Positions 6,874 through 17,226 are shown, counted from the stretch's first letter. The stretch: DNA of 64,000 bases from Colwellia sp. Arc7-635 (GCF_003971255.1 NZ_CP034660.1:2232001-2296000); one strand, 5' to 3'. Program-made: numbers and translations. The notes: generated by a model not told the origin, from the sequence alone.

Positions 6874-9800
6874 TGACCAAAAAAAGCATGTTATCAGCAC
6901 CTTCTCTATGGATGATTGATAACCCTATTGCTTCAAGCTTATTAACTTTTGGCATAATTATTCTTGGCTTACTGTCTTTTAATAGCATTAATCAGGAAAG
7001 TAGTCCTTCTTTTCAGATTAATGAAATTTTAATCAAGGCAAGTTATCCCGGTGCTACGCCTAAAGATATTGAGCAAGGTATCGTATTAAGTATTGAGCAT
7101 CAATTAAGAGACAATCCGAATATTGACCGAATAAGTGCCGATGCCTATGAAGGCTCGGCTCGTATCACTTTGGATTTAATTGAAGGTGTTAATCCTGATA
7201 CCATATTGTCGCAAGTTAAAAACAGTATTGATGGTATTAACAGCTTTCCCGCTGAAATGGAAAATCCAACCATTACTTTTGTTGAAGAGCTCGACAGTAT
7301 TGTAGAAATTGGACTCCATGGTGAACTCTCAGAATTAGTGCTCTACCGTGAAGCCTCGCAGTTAAAGCAAAGCATGTTAGATGAACTCGATTTAGCCAAA
7401 ATCAGCATTCAAGGTGCGCGCTCTCCTGAAATCGTTATCGAACTTAATCAGGAGAAGTTACGCCAATATCAACTGACATTATCGCAAGTATTATCAAAAG
7501 TTAAAGCTTCGGTGACCGATATCCCTGCAGGCAGTATTAATACGCAAGGTGGTGAGATTTTAATTCGTACGCTAGGTCGAAAAGAGCAAAGCGAGCAGTT
7601 TGCAGATATAGATATCATCAATGACGGCAATGGCAATCGTGTGACCTTAGCTGAAATTGCTACCATTAGTGACAGCTTTCAAGGGCAAATACGACCATTT
7701 CAAGTCAACAGTGAGCCCGGATTAGAGCTTAAGGTTTATCAAAACAAAAGCAGTAAGCCGATGGATATCAGTAAAGATATTCAAGCGTTTATCGCGGACT
7801 ACCAAGCAGAAATTCCCGCGGGTTTAACCTTAACTATATTGCAAGATGAGTCAGAGCCTTTTGGTCAACGCATTAATTTACTGACCAGTAATGGTCTTAT
7901 TGGCATCTTGTTGGTGATCTTAGTATTATCACTATTTCTCGATTTAAGATTAGCTTTTTGGGTCAGTATGGGCATACCTATTTCGATTGTTGGCACCCTA
8001 GGGCTGATGCCAATACTTGATATTCCCATTAACATGGTGACACTATTTGCTTTTATCATCACCATAGGAATATTGGTTGATGACGCGGTGATTGTGGCTG
8101 AAAATATTTACCTGAAAGTTCAGCAAGGCATTGCCATGAATATTGCGCTAAAAGATGGCGTAAAAGAAATGACCTTACCTGTGGTTTTTTCAGTGGCCAC
8201 TAATATCATTGCGTTTATTCCGCTACTTTATGTGCCGGGTGAACTTGGTGTTATGTATAAACCAATGACCTTACTCATTTTTGCCATTTTCATCGTCTCA
8301 CTTATCGAAGCGCTATTAATATTGCCTTTGCATTTAAGACATATTGATAAGCCGATGCGCTTTGGTACGATAACGAAAATTCAAGCTTATTGCTTTAAAC
8401 GTTTCGACCACTTTAAAAGTGCGGTTTATGCTCGATGGTTACGCACCAGTTGTCAGAACCCTATTACCGTTATTATCATCTTTTTATCACTGTCTACCTT
8501 AGTTTTTTCATGGGTGTATAGTGGCCGAGTGGATTCAAGTTTTGTCCCTAAAATTGAATCAACACGTATTGATGCTGAAGTGGAATTCCCCACCGGTGCG
8601 CCGTTAAAAGATAAAATCAGTATTATTAATTATATTGAACGCGCTGGTATCGAAGCCATTGCCAGTCTAAACGGACAAAACGATTATAAGTTTCGCATGC
8701 AAGATATTGGTTCAAGCAGTGGCTCGTCAACCTTTATGATTGTGCCTGATGACCAACGAGCTTTTACCGCCAAAGAATTTGTTAACGCATGGCGCACTCA
8801 TATAGGTGAAGTGCCCGGCGTAAAATCAATTTTCTTTGACTACCAAGTAGGTCCAGGTGGCGGTAAAGAGCTAGTAATTGAACTAGGACATAAAAATGCA
8901 GAAATATTAACCTTAGCCGCTAATGAATTAATGGATGGCCTAAATAGATTATCAGGCGTTACTGATATTGATAGCGCATTAATGGACGGTAAGCTGCAAT
9001 ATAACCTTACGCCAACACCTTTAGGTAAAAGTCTTGGTTTTACCTCTGACAATTTAGGCGAGCAAATTCGCTTACGCTTTTTTGGTGGCGAAGCCATTCG
9101 ACAAATAGTGGCCGGAGATGAAGTTAAAGTGAGAGTGATGATGCAAAGAAGCGAGCAATACTATGCTAATCAGCTTAGCCAACTCATCATCACCGCGCCT
9201 AATGGCGATAGTGTTGAGTTAGCACAAGTTGCCAACATTTCCACCACTAAGGCCGCCACGAGTATTAACCGTGTCGACGGTATCCAGATAGTGGAAGTTA
9301 CTGCCAGCATATTGCGCCAAGTGGCGAGTGCGTCACTGATACTGACCACGGTTGAAGAAAACTTATTAAGCAATTTAAGTGAAAAATACCCTGAGCTTGA
9401 CGTAGAGCTCGGTGGCGCTGCACGTATTGAGTCAAAAGTTAATTCAGAAATAATTAAGGGGATAGGCCTGGCATTCGCGCTTATTTTTGCCATGTTAGCG
9501 ATAATATTTAGAAACTATATTGATGCTATTCTCGTACTGCTTATTATCCCATTTTGTTTAGCAGCGGCTATGTTAGGGCATATTGTCATGGGATATTCGT
9601 TTAGTGTGATGAGCTTATTTGGCATGATTGCGCTATCTGGTTTAGTCATCAATGGCTCGTTCGTTATGCTCCTTAAAATCAAAGCCCTGCGCAAAGAGGG
9701 CATGGATTATAAAAATGCAGTCATAGAAGGCGCTTTAAATCGTTTTCGCCCAGTCGTATTAACTGCAATAACCACCGCCGCGGGTTTGTTTCCCATGTTA

Positions 9801-9971
9801 TTTGAAACGTCGACGCAGGCCTTGTATTTAGTGCCAATGGTGATCAGTTTAAGCTTTGGCTCGGTATTCTCTATGGCGACGATACTTATACTGAGTCCTG
9901 CGATGTTTACTTTGTCTGAAAAGTTTAAGAATACCCGCAATAATTTAGCAACAGACTCCATGGTCACTTAA
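6873..9971 (+). CDS. RND family efflux permease
   Basis: A 1032-residue inner-membrane proton-driven transporter of the AcrB/MexF superfamily. The two-fold repeat is clear: helix 1 at ~15-35, a large periplasmic loop, helices 2-6 near 330-490, a second helix start near 530, and the last helix block near 865-1015. The proton-relay pair is present in helix 4 (GILVDDAVIVAENIY). The proximal motif ASYPGATPKDIEQ is typical of the class. Its short length and MFP partner suit a drug or envelope-lipid exporter; the substrate cannot be named. Confidence 0.92.
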   Translation: MTKKSMLSAPSLWMIDNPIASSLLTFGIIILGLLSFNSINQESSPSFQINEILIKASYPGATPKDIEQGIVLSIEHQLRDNPNIDRISADAYEGSARITLDLIEGVNPDTILSQVKNSIDGINSFPAEMENPTITFVEELDSIVEIGLHGELSELVLYREASQLKQSMLDELDLAKISIQGARSPEIVIELNQEKLRQYQLTLSQVLSKVKASVTDIPAGSINTQGGEILIRTLGRKEQSEQFADIDIINDGNGNRVTLAEIATISDSFQGQIRPFQVNSEPGLELKVYQNKSSKPMDISKDIQAFIADYQAEIPAGLTLTILQDESEPFGQRINLLTSNGLIGILLVILVLSLFLDLRLAFWVSMGIPISIVGTLGLMPILDIPINMVTLFAFIITIGILVDDAVIVAENIYLKVQQGIAMNIALKDGVKEMTLPVVFSVATNIIAFIPLLYVPGELGVMYKPMTLLIFAIFIVSLIEALLILPLHLRHIDKPMRFGTITKIQAYCFKRFDHFKSAVYARWLRTSCQNPITVIIIFLSLSTLVFSWVYSGRVDSSFVPKIESTRIDAEVEFPTGAPLKDKISIINYIERAGIEAIASLNGQNDYKFRMQDIGSSSGSSTFMIVPDDQRAFTAKEFVNAWRTHIGEVPGVKSIFFDYQVGPGGGKELVIELGHKNAEILTLAANELMDGLNRLSGVTDIDSALMDGKLQYNLTPTPLGKSLGFTSDNLGEQIRLRFFGGEAIRQIVAGDEVKVRVMMQRSEQYYANQLSQLIITAPNGDSVELAQVANISTTKAATSINRVDGIQIVEVTASILRQVASASLILTTVEENLLSNLSEKYPELDVELGGAARIESKVNSEIIKGIGLAFALIFAMLAIIFRNYIDAILVLLIIPFCLAAAMLGHIVMGYSFSVMSLFGMIALSGLVINGSFVMLLKIKALRKEGMDYKNAVIEGALNRFRPVVLTAITTAAGLFPMLFETSTQALYLVPMVISLSFGSVFSMATILILSPAMFTLSEKFKNTRNNLATDSMVT

Positions 9972-10000
9972 ATAAGGTTAGCGTAAAGAAAGCAAGCACG

Positions 10001-10057
10001 AGTGTACTTGGTCAAGCAGCACCCCATTAATATGATAATGGGCAACGTACACTTTTT
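10001..10057 (+). terminator. Nested hairpin terminator of the RND operon
   Basis: AGTGTAC (10001) pairs with GTACACT (10047), enclosing a second stem CCCATTA/TAATGGG (10023-10042). The outer stem is followed by TTTTTCTC. It lies 30 bp after the permease stop. Confidence 0.6.
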
Positions 10058-10595
10058 CTCTAATCGACTGCACTATAATGATATTTGATAGGGCCTAATG
10101 ACATAAGATACTTTACTAGCAGGTAATTCAATAACTCAATCAAAACCTTAATGCTCAGAGGCCTCTGGGGAGTTGAGATGAAAAAACGTATAATATTTTA
10201 TGTAAATGTTCATTCGGCCCAATAATCTCAATTTTTTATTTATTAAACTTGTGATTTATTATGCTGATAAGTTGAAAGAGTATTTATATAAAAGCTAAAG
10301 TGATCTTCTATTTATAAGTTATCAATGATTAAAAATTCAATAAGTAAATTAATCTGAAATATTGTATATCATGGATCATTTTAGTATTGATTTCATAGCA
10401 TTCACATTTAATTAAATACTTCACAAATGAGAGTTAACCGCTACTTGGTATTATCTTTCAAATCCTATTAATTCAAACACCCGATTTATTAGCAATATGT
10501 TTACTCATTTTTGCATGTCTTTGTTTGTAAAATGCGATATAAGTGCCGTGGGATCTTTTAGGGTTGCAGTTTTTAGGTGTGGTGTTAATTTAGAT
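10058..10595. other. Gene-free, very AT-rich spacer
   Basis: No reading frame, RNA gene or repeat that I can support lies here. It separates the efflux operon from the tRNA-Pro terminator. Confidence 0.5.
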
Positions 10596-10624
10596 AATAA
10601 AAAGCCTTGTTAAAACAAGGCTTT
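10596..10624 (-). terminator. Rho-independent terminator of tRNA-Pro
   Basis: On the minus strand AAAGCCTTGT, a 4-nt loop and ACAAGGCTTT form a perfect 10-bp stem that runs into TTATT. It begins 14 bp after the tRNA 3' end. Confidence 0.8.
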
Positions 10625-10637
10625 AATATCTTATATA

Positions 10638-10714
10638 TGGTCGGAGTAGCAAGATTCGAACTTGCGACCTCACGTCCCCCAGACGCACGCGCTACCAAGC
10701 TGCGCTATACCCCG
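10638..10714 (-). tRNA. tRNA-Pro (anticodon GGG)
   Basis: A 77-nt cloverleaf read on the minus strand: acceptor CGGGGTA/TACTCCG with encoded ACCA, D-stem GCGC/GCGC with AGCTTGGTA loop, anticodon loop CTGGGGG giving anticodon GGG, and a T-arm with TTCGAAT. The anticodon stem holds two G-U type pairs. It decodes CCC and CCU. It is a single gene with its own promoter and terminator. Confidence 0.95.
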
Positions 10715-10749
10715 AATGATAAGCTTAATGGGGATAAAAGCTTACCGGT

Positions 10750-10780
10750 ATTATATTAATGATTTATGGAAACAATGCAA
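10750..10780 (-). promoter_or_regulatory. Likely promoter of tRNA-Pro
   Basis: On the minus strand there is a perfect -10 box TATAAT (10750-10755) with a TTGCAT -35-like box about 19 bp upstream (10775-10780). It sits about 36 bp before the tRNA 5' end. The long spacing makes the -35 uncertain. Confidence 0.45.
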
Positions 10781-10813
10781 TTAAAAACAGCATTATTAAC
10801 GCTAAATGACTAA

Positions 10814-12523
10814 TTACTGTACGTTATTCTCTTGTTTAGTGAATTGCTTGATAAAATGTACACCGTCAATCATCAAAGGAAAATCAGGTTGGGCAGTGAT
10901 CGGCGCTGCGAGTTGAATTGAGTAACTTTGAAAGTTACCGTTTTGATCAACAAACATTGATTTATCTTTGTTAAACACCACGATGCCATTATCCATGGTA
11001 TTAGCAATAATACGGTCATTACTTAATTTTTTAATATCAGTGCCGTTGCTATAGCTTTTGGGTTGAATATCACAGCCTAACCATTGTTTAATTAGCGTTG
11101 GTTGCACATCCATATGGCTGGTTAATTTATCAATCGATCTGTTTTTACTTTTAGGTAAAACAAGCAGGGCTGGCTTCATAGATAAACTCGTATCTAGGCT
11201 GTTATTACCAATAGAGCTTATCCAAAGAATATCTTTGTTTTGCTGTTCTTCATGCTTTTTATTTTGCGCTGAAATTAAGGCATCTAAAAACAATTCAAAT
11301 TGATAACTGTTGTCACCTTTAAAATAAAATACGTGTAAACCAGGGGCATAATTATTAAGTTTATCGGCAAATATTAAACTAGAGATATCATCAAGCTTGG
11401 TTGTTGTTGGGAATAATTGGCCGGTAAGACTAAGCAAACTTTCGGTATTATTTACTGAAGCTTCGTTGTTATCTTCACCGACAATCGTGAACGATTTAGC
11501 TAAGTTTTTCTGTGTCATTATTTGAAATAATAACGGTTGCGCTTGTTGCTCAAGCAAAGTGGTTTTATAGATACTTGGTAGGCTATAAAACAAGTTGAAC
11601 CAGGCTTCTTTTGGTAACGCGTTATCTACGTGATTGTCTAGCGAGAGCTTACCTAGCTTGATTCTATGCTTTATTTTATCTAATTGGTGCGTTTGTAATG
11701 TTTGGTCGGTAAGTACCATGAAAACCGACTGACTTATTACTGATTCACTAGGACATTGGCCTTGATAAAGTGGGTATGGCGGTACCGCATCAGTGAAAGC
11801 TAATGGGCTAGTACGACGCGCAATATAGTCGACTTCATCGAACATGCCATATTTGGTTAATAGGGTTTTTGCCGTTGAAGGATAAGACAAAGGTAATACA
11901 GTGTCTTGGCGCAGTACGTCGTATTCTAAATTAGCGTCAGCCCAAATATGCACCATATGACTAAAGAAGAAAAACGCCACTAATGGAATAACAATAAAAC
12001 GTGCAAAAATAGTTTTTTGTAATTCTTTTAAATGCTTCCAAGCGTAATTTGAAGTGATAAGTTCAAAGGACAATATCACCAAGGTTAATACTAAACTGAC
12101 AAACCAAAATGCTCGGCTATTTTGTTGAATTTCGTTGGTAATAAGTTCCAGTATCGGAGCACTGGATGAAATATTTAAGTGATAGCCCAGGCGGGTATAA
12201 ATATAAGCGTCGAGTAACAAAAGTAATAACTCGGCGGTAAAAATTATTGAAGCGACGGCCCTGATAAAGCGGGTTCGAGGGAACAGTATGGTGATTGGAA
12301 ATAGAATGAGTACAAAACTCATAAAAGTTAAGAAAGCCATGTGGCTTAACCACGTAGTCACCAAGTAGGTTTTACCTAACAAGGTGTCGGGCATTGATTC
12401 ACTTAATATGTAAATTGACGATAGTAAAATCGCCGCTAGAATATTGAAAAAAGTGAACCAGTGGCTCCAGCTAATTAACTGTAACAGGCGCTTACTGTAG
12501 GGTTTTGATTCAAATGAAACCAT
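10814..12523 (-). CDS. yejM: YejM/PbgA-like DUF3413 inner-membrane sulfatase-fold protein
   Basis: A 569-residue protein with five amino-terminal membrane helices (to about residue 195, DUF3413) and a periplasmic domain of alkaline phosphatase/sulfatase fold. In E. coli, YejM (LapC/PbgA) is not an enzyme but senses lipopolysaccharide and restrains LapB/FtsH breakdown of LpxC. Length (E. coli 586) and membrane plan agree. The neighbouring yejL and divergent yejK support the call. A repeat-rich 400-bp gap separates it from yejL. Confidence 0.85.
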   Translation of the reverse strand: MVSFESKPYSKRLLQLISWSHWFTFFNILAAILLSSIYILSESMPDTLLGKTYLVTTWLSHMAFLTFMSFVLILFPITILFPRTRFIRAVASIIFTAELLLLLLDAYIYTRLGYHLNISSSAPILELITNEIQQNSRAFWFVSLVLTLVILSFELITSNYAWKHLKELQKTIFARFIVIPLVAFFFFSHMVHIWADANLEYDVLRQDTVLPLSYPSTAKTLLTKYGMFDEVDYIARRTSPLAFTDAVPPYPLYQGQCPSESVISQSVFMVLTDQTLQTHQLDKIKHRIKLGKLSLDNHVDNALPKEAWFNLFYSLPSIYKTTLLEQQAQPLLFQIMTQKNLAKSFTIVGEDNNEASVNNTESLLSLTGQLFPTTTKLDDISSLIFADKLNNYAPGLHVFYFKGDNSYQFELFLDALISAQNKKHEEQQNKDILWISSIGNNSLDTSLSMKPALLVLPKSKNRSIDKLTSHMDVQPTLIKQWLGCDIQPKSYSNGTDIKKLSNDRIIANTMDNGIVVFNKDKSMFVDQNGNFQSYSIQLAAPITAQPDFPLMIDGVHFIKQFTKQENNVQ

Positions 12524-12923
12524 TGCGTCGTTAATTCTCTTATTATTGTTTAATTGTACTAATTATTTATACCCAAGCGCTTCAATATGCTTGTTTAACT
12601 TGAAGAAATAAACGATCTAGGCACGATATTGATTGTAGGGAATGGTTCATCCCTTGTCAAAATCAATCACATAAATACCCAAGCCACTTCAATAGCTTAA
12701 ACTCAGCTAAGGGCTCGGGGATATCAATCGTTTTATTCTACTTAAAGCATTTGAGTGATCAGCGCTTTATTGCAGCATTCAGTTAATAAGCTCTACATGA
12801 GTGTAGTTTATTCGAGTAACGCAATATCGTTAGCAAGAAGAAGCATTATTAATTAACGCAGGATAAATCGTCCTTGATTGGCACGTTAAAATAAACATTT
12901 TGAATGCGCAGGGCATTTACGTT
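12524..12923. repeat. Spacer with degenerate MITE-like repeats
   Basis: There is no gene here. ATACCCAAGCGCTTCAATATGC at 12569 and ATACCCAAGCCACTTCAATA at 12675 are two copies of the end of the MITE seen at 53233. Between them ATTGATT (12628) pairs with AATCAAT (12661) around GGGAATGGTTCATCCC. This is the same internal hairpin as in the full MITE, so the stretch looks like a decayed copy. It separates yejL from yejM. Confidence 0.55.
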
Positions 12924-13145
12924 TTATTTAGAATTTTTTATAGATTGTTTTAATGCGCCGGTAAAATTGTCTACTATGGCTTCTTGTTGCTTTTTAGGCA
13001 CATTATTTACAATAATTTCTGTTAGGGTATTTCCTAGGCACATTAGCGCTAGATCAGGGGTTGCAGACTCTTTTACGAGTACATCATGCAAATCTTTAAT
13101 AATTTTTTCTACACGTTCGTTGGAATACTTGGATACAATAGGCAT
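12924..13145 (-). CDS. yejL: YejL family DUF1414 protein
   Basis: A 73-residue protein beginning [16 protein letters not shown], close to E. coli YejL (75 residues) along its length, including the DLALMCLGN core (DLSLMVLGN in E. coli). I chose the ATG at 13145 because an upstream GTG adds only MFK and the YejL family starts MP. Function unknown. It is divergent from yejK and in line with yejM, as in other gammaproteobacteria. Confidence 0.85.
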   Translation of the reverse strand: MPIVSKYSNERVEKIIKDLHDVLVKESATPDLALMCLGNTLTEIIVNNVPKKQQEAIVDNFTGALKQSIKNSK

Positions 13146-13224
13146 CTTAAACACTTAATGGTAATTTAATAAACAAATGACAAGTTTATCAAATGCCCGA
13201 ACAATATAATACTGACCTTTAACT

Positions 13225-14325
13225 ATGAGCTTAATAATTTCGAACATTGCACTGCATTTTTTATCAAAAAAAGAAGAAACTGGTGAAGTTTTACTCAGGT
13301 TAGGTCCTGAGGACGTTGCCGCAAGTAGCAAAATTGAAAGTTTTGTTGATGCACTTCATAAAATTTATAACAGCAAAGGCAGTAAAGCATACGGACATTT
13401 CTCGTCGATGCCTGCTGCAGGTGATAGCGCCCGCTTTGTTGATATTATGGAAAGCTATTTAGGTGAAGCACAAACTTTTCACCAATTTAGTAGCCAAGCC
13501 GGTAATTTACTTAAAAATGAATTAGAAAAATATGACTTAGCAGAAACCGGCTATTTAATTATTTGTCACTATGAATATATGGGGGGCCGTTATTTGTTAG
13601 CCGCAGTGATCCCTATTTCTGAGCATTACTCAGTCGATGGTGAATTAAATATTTCAGCTGATCAGCATTTAGATACCAATAAACTGCAATTAGCGGCGCG
13701 TATTGATTTATTCGATTATCAAAACAATGCGGAAGGTAATCGTTATATTTCGTTTATAAAAGGTCGCGCTGGTCGTAAAGTGTCTGACTTTTTCTTAGAT
13801 TTTTTAAGCTGTGAAGAAGGTTTAAACTCGAAAGAGCAAACGCAAACCTTGGTTCAAGCAGTTGAAGACTATGTTGCTGTCAATCAGTTTGACGCGAATG
13901 AAAAACAACAAACGCGTAAAGAACTTTTAAGTTATTGCAAAGAGCAAAAAGAATCAGCACAAGATGTTTCATTGCAAGAAATCGGCAATGTAATTAAAAC
14001 GGAAGAAAGTAACCAAGACTTCTACAAATTTTGCCAAGAGCAATCATACCCAATTGAAGAGTCTTTCCCGCATGATCAAGCGGTAGTGAATAAAGTCACT
14101 AAGTACGCAGGTTACGGTAATGGCATTAGTTTAAGCTTTGAACGTAGTCATTTTGGCCAAGATGTTGTTTATAATCCGGCCAATGAAAGTATTACTATCT
14201 TTAAAGTGCCACCAAACTTAAAAGAGCAATTATTTGCGTTATTAGAAAATGATCGCAAGCAAAACGAACAAAAGATCAGTGCTTCATTAGACAATACTGA
14301 TAGCGCAGACGAAAATGAATTCTAA
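13225..14325 (+). CDS. yejK: Nucleoid-associated protein YejK/NdpA
   Basis: A 366-residue soluble protein of the NdpA (37-kDa nucleoid-associated) family, slightly longer than E. coli YejK (335) through a polar tail. Recognisable parts are the start (LIISNIALHFLSK), ICHYEYMGGRYLLAAVIP, and SFIKGRAGRKVSDFFLDFL. It associates with the nucleoid; its mechanism is not well defined. It is divergent from yejL. Confidence 0.9.
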   Translation: MSLIISNIALHFLSKKEETGEVLLRLGPEDVAASSKIESFVDALHKIYNSKGSKAYGHFSSMPAAGDSARFVDIMESYLGEAQTFHQFSSQAGNLLKNELEKYDLAETGYLIICHYEYMGGRYLLAAVIPISEHYSVDGELNISADQHLDTNKLQLAARIDLFDYQNNAEGNRYISFIKGRAGRKVSDFFLDFLSCEEGLNSKEQTQTLVQAVEDYVAVNQFDANEKQQTRKELLSYCKEQKESAQDVSLQEIGNVIKTEESNQDFYKFCQEQSYPIEESFPHDQAVVNKVTKYAGYGNGISLSFERSHFGQDVVYNPANESITIFKVPPNLKEQLFALLENDRKQNEQKISASLDNTDSADENEF

Positions 14326-14347
14326 AGCTTAGTTCGCATATCTCGCC

Positions 14348-14380
14348 ACTATATATTCGCATGAATGTGCATTATATAGT
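14348..14380. promoter_or_regulatory. Inverted repeat between yejK and pyrC
   Basis: ACTATATA (14348) and TATATAGT (14373) form a perfect 8-bp inverted repeat with a 17-nt loop. It lies 22 bp after yejK and 57 bp before pyrC. It may be a weak terminator or part of pyrC leader control. Confidence 0.35.
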
Positions 14381-14436
14381 TGATGAAAGTGAGCTAAACC
14401 GAAATAGAAAATGAACAGATTTAAATAGGAATAAAA

Positions 14437-15468
14437 ATGACAACATTAACGATTACTCGCCCTGACGATTGGCATGTACATTTGCGTGATGGCGCTGCCT
14501 TAAATACCACGGTAGCTGATATTAGCCGTTACTTTGGCCGCGCTATTATTATGCCAAACCTTGTACCACCAGTGACCAATGCTGAATTGGCCGTTCAATA
14601 CCATCAACGTATTATGGCGGCGCAGCCAAGCGCACAATTTCAACCGTTAATGGTGTTGTATTTGACCGATCAAACCACCGCTGAAGACATAAAAGCAGCA
14701 AAAGCATCTGGTATTGTTTACGCCGCGAAGCTTTATCCGGCAGGTGCAACCACAAACTCTTCATCGGGCGTAACCAGTGTTGATAACATTGCTGCTGTGT
14801 TGGCCGCGATGGAAGAAGTGAACATGCCATTGTTAGTGCATGGTGAAGTGACCGATCATGATATTGATATTTTCGATCGTGAAGCGGTGTTTATTGACAC
14901 CATTTTGCGCCCGTTAGTGGCAAAATACCCAACATTAAAAATAGTGCTAGAACATATCACGACTAAAGATGCGGTTGATTTTGTTAAAGCAGCAGGTGAT
15001 AACGTAGCGGCGACGATCACCGTTCATCATTTATTATTTAACCGTAACCACATGCTAGTGGGCGGCATTCGTCCGCATTATTATTGTTTGCCGATTTTAA
15101 AACGTAATATTCATCAGCATGCCTTAGTAGAAGCGGCGACAAGCGGTAGCGAGAAATTTTTCTTAGGTACTGATTCTGCGCCACATCCACAGCATGCAAA
15201 AGAGTCTGCTTGTGGTTGCGCCGGTGCTTACACCGCACATGCGGCTATCGAGTTATATGCTGAAGCATTTGAAGCCGCTAACGCGCTTGATAAACTTGAA
15301 GGTTTCGCTAGCTTACATGGTCCTAAATTTTATAATTTACCGGTGAACAGCGATAAAATCACCTTAGAGAAAACACAATGGGCAGTGCCAGCAACCATGG
15401 CATTTGGTGATGATGTTGTTGTACCTATTCGAGCAAATGAAACGATTGCTTGGCAAGTTAAGTTGTAG
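14437..15468 (+). CDS. pyrC: Dihydroorotase
   Basis: A 343-residue type II dihydroorotase, the third step of pyrimidine synthesis (carbamoyl-aspartate to dihydroorotate). Zinc-binding motif DWHVHLRDG is at residues 11-19, the carbamylated Lys is in YAAKLYPAG, further His ligands are in EHITT and VHHLLFN, and the catalytic Asp is in GTDSAPH. Length matches E. coli PyrC (348). It is followed 11 bp later by the pterin synthase gene, with ribosome site GAGGAGAG. Confidence 0.96.
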   Translation: MTTLTITRPDDWHVHLRDGAALNTTVADISRYFGRAIIMPNLVPPVTNAELAVQYHQRIMAAQPSAQFQPLMVLYLTDQTTAEDIKAAKASGIVYAAKLYPAGATTNSSSGVTSVDNIAAVLAAMEEVNMPLLVHGEVTDHDIDIFDREAVFIDTILRPLVAKYPTLKIVLEHITTKDAVDFVKAAGDNVAATITVHHLLFNRNHMLVGGIRPHYYCLPILKRNIHQHALVEAATSGSEKFFLGTDSAPHPQHAKESACGCAGAYTAHAAIELYAEAFEAANALDKLEGFASLHGPKFYNLPVNSDKITLEKTQWAVPATMAFGDDVVVPIRANETIAWQVKL

Positions 15469-15479
15469 AGGAGAGATAA

Positions 15480-16361
15480 ATGCAGTTATTTGTAAATGAT
15501 TTGACCGTAATCGACTTCTCTTATTGTTGTCCTGAGCGTGGTATTGTTGGTGAAAGTTGGATTGTTGACGTTCTACTCGACGGTAGTTTAAACGAAATGA
15601 GCATGGTGCTTGATTTTGCTGTCGTTAAAAAGCAAATTAAAGCTATTATTGATGACGCGGTTGACCATAAGTTATTATTGCCGATGTTAGATGAGTCGAT
15701 AACCGTTACTGATTCTGATGCTCGTGCAGACCATAAATTTGTTGACTTTAGCTCTAAACAAGGTAATTACAATTTACAATCACCTTGCAGTGCCTTTGCC
15801 AAAATCACGGCTAAAGCAATTGACGTAGCATCAGTGACCACTTATTTAACAAAGATCATTCTTGCGCAACTACCTAAAAATGTTCAAGGCTTAACACTGA
15901 ATTTACGTCCAGAAAACATAGATGGTGCTTATTATCACTATACCCATGGTTTGAAGCTGCATGATGGTAACTGTCAGCGAATTGCTCATGGTCATCGTTC
16001 TAAAATACATCTTTATAAAAATGGCGAACGCAGTGCTGAGTTAGAAGCGGCTTGGAGCTTACGTTGGCAAGATATTTACATCGCCAGTGAAGTCGATCGT
16101 ATTAGCGCTGCTGATATTGAATTGTCACCAGCAGCAAAAGCCAATATGACGAGCGATCAGCAGTTATTCTCTTACTATGCTCCACAAGGTCGCTTTGATA
16201 TTGCTGTGCCAAGTAAAATTTTGGATGTGGTTGATTGTGATTCTACCGTTGAGCTTTTAGCTGACTTCATTTTACGTCAACTTAAACAAGCATCACCCAA
16301 TGATGAATTTAAAGTCGTTGCTTTTGAAGGTGTTGCTAAAGGTGCGATTGCTAATGGTTAA
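15480..16361 (+). CDS. Two-domain 6-carboxytetrahydropterin synthase-like protein
   Basis: A 293-residue protein made of two QueD/PTPS-fold halves. The first half keeps the MVLDFAVVKK and VDHKLLLP segments, but its zinc site is degenerate (CCPERGIVGES in place of CxxxHGH). The second half has the zinc motif CQRIAHGHR near residues 164-172, with weaker carboxy-terminal motifs. Single-domain members make 6-carboxytetrahydropterin for queuosine or folate. Here the motif sets are split between halves. It lies between pyrC and the peptidase gene, overlapping the latter by 8 bp. Confidence 0.75.
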   Translation: MQLFVNDLTVIDFSYCCPERGIVGESWIVDVLLDGSLNEMSMVLDFAVVKKQIKAIIDDAVDHKLLLPMLDESITVTDSDARADHKFVDFSSKQGNYNLQSPCSAFAKITAKAIDVASVTTYLTKIILAQLPKNVQGLTLNLRPENIDGAYYHYTHGLKLHDGNCQRIAHGHRSKIHLYKNGERSAELEAAWSLRWQDIYIASEVDRISAADIELSPAAKANMTSDQQLFSYYAPQGRFDIAVPSKILDVVDCDSTVELLADFILRQLKQASPNDEFKVVAFEGVAKGAIANG

Positions 16362-17226
16362 TAAATTTTCGTTATTGTTTAATGTGTTCAAAAAAACAAG
16401 CTTATGTGCTGTTTTCAGTACCATGTTAAAGACAGTGCTAACGACAGTGCTAATGACAACTACGGTATCAGCACAAACATTGTTAACCGAACAGTTTTTT
16501 CAAGGTGCATTAATTGTTGGTAAAACAGCGCCAACAAATAAAGTACTGCTAAATGGCAAAGCGATCAAAGTATCTGAAAATGGTGACTATGCGCTAGGCT
16601 TTAGCCGAGATGAAAAGAACAATAGCGAATTAGTCATTATTAGCCCAAAGGGTGAGATTGAAAAGCGTCTATTAAAGCCGTTAAAACGTGAATATAATAT
16701 TCAACGCATTGAAGGTATCGCTAAAAAAATCATGAACCCGAATAAAAAAGCCAATGTTCGGGTTGGGCAAGACAATAAACAAATTGCCAAGGCTCGAAAA
16801 ATTGATAGTGATTTAACCGCATTTGCTCAGGGCTTTATCGCACCAATTGAAGGTATTATTACCGGTGTTTACGGCAGCCAACGCTATTTCAATGGCGTAC
16901 CTAAATGGCCACATTACGGTTTAGATTACGCCGGTAAAACGGGCGATCCAGTGAAAGCGCCTGCCGATGGAACGGTACTAATGTTTGTGCCAGACATGTT
17001 TTATTCTGGTGGCACCATGATCATTGACCACGGGCATGGTGTTAGCTCAACATTTTTACATTTGAGTGATTCTTATGTAAAAGTGGGTGACAAAGTTCAC
17101 CAAGGGCAGCGAGTAGCGGCTGTTGGCGCGAGCGGCAGGGCAACTGGTCCTCATTTAGACTGGCGTATAAACTGGTTTAATATGAGATTAGACCCAGCAC
17201 TGGTATTAAAACTTAAGCCTTTATAA
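16354..17226 (+). CDS. M23 family peptidase
   Basis: A 290-residue secreted metallopeptidase. I chose the ATG at 16354, which overlaps the previous stop and has AAAGGTG upstream. It gives a signal peptide ending at VSAQ. The M23 zinc motifs are intact: HYGLDYAG (HxxxD), LHLS and GPHLDWRINW. Such enzymes cleave peptidoglycan cross-bridges. It is translationally coupled to the pterin synthase-like gene. Confidence 0.88.
   Translation: MVNKFSLLFNVFKKTSLCAVFSTMLKTVLTTVLMTTTVSAQTLLTEQFFQGALIVGKTAPTNKVLLNGKAIKVSENGDYALGFSRDEKNNSELVIISPKGEIEKRLLKPLKREYNIQRIEGIAKKIMNPNKKANVRVGQDNKQIAKARKIDSDLTAFAQGFIAPIEGIITGVYGSQRYFNGVPKWPHYGLDYAGKTGDPVKAPADGTVLMFVPDMFYSGGTMIIDHGHGVSSTFLHLSDSYVKVGDKVHQGQRVAAVGASGRATGPHLDWRINWFNMRLDPALVLKLKPL

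Noticed and set aside
12904-13158. An 84-codon plus-strand frame opposite yejL
   Set aside because: It is the antisense shadow of yejL, which has a clear family match and conserved position.
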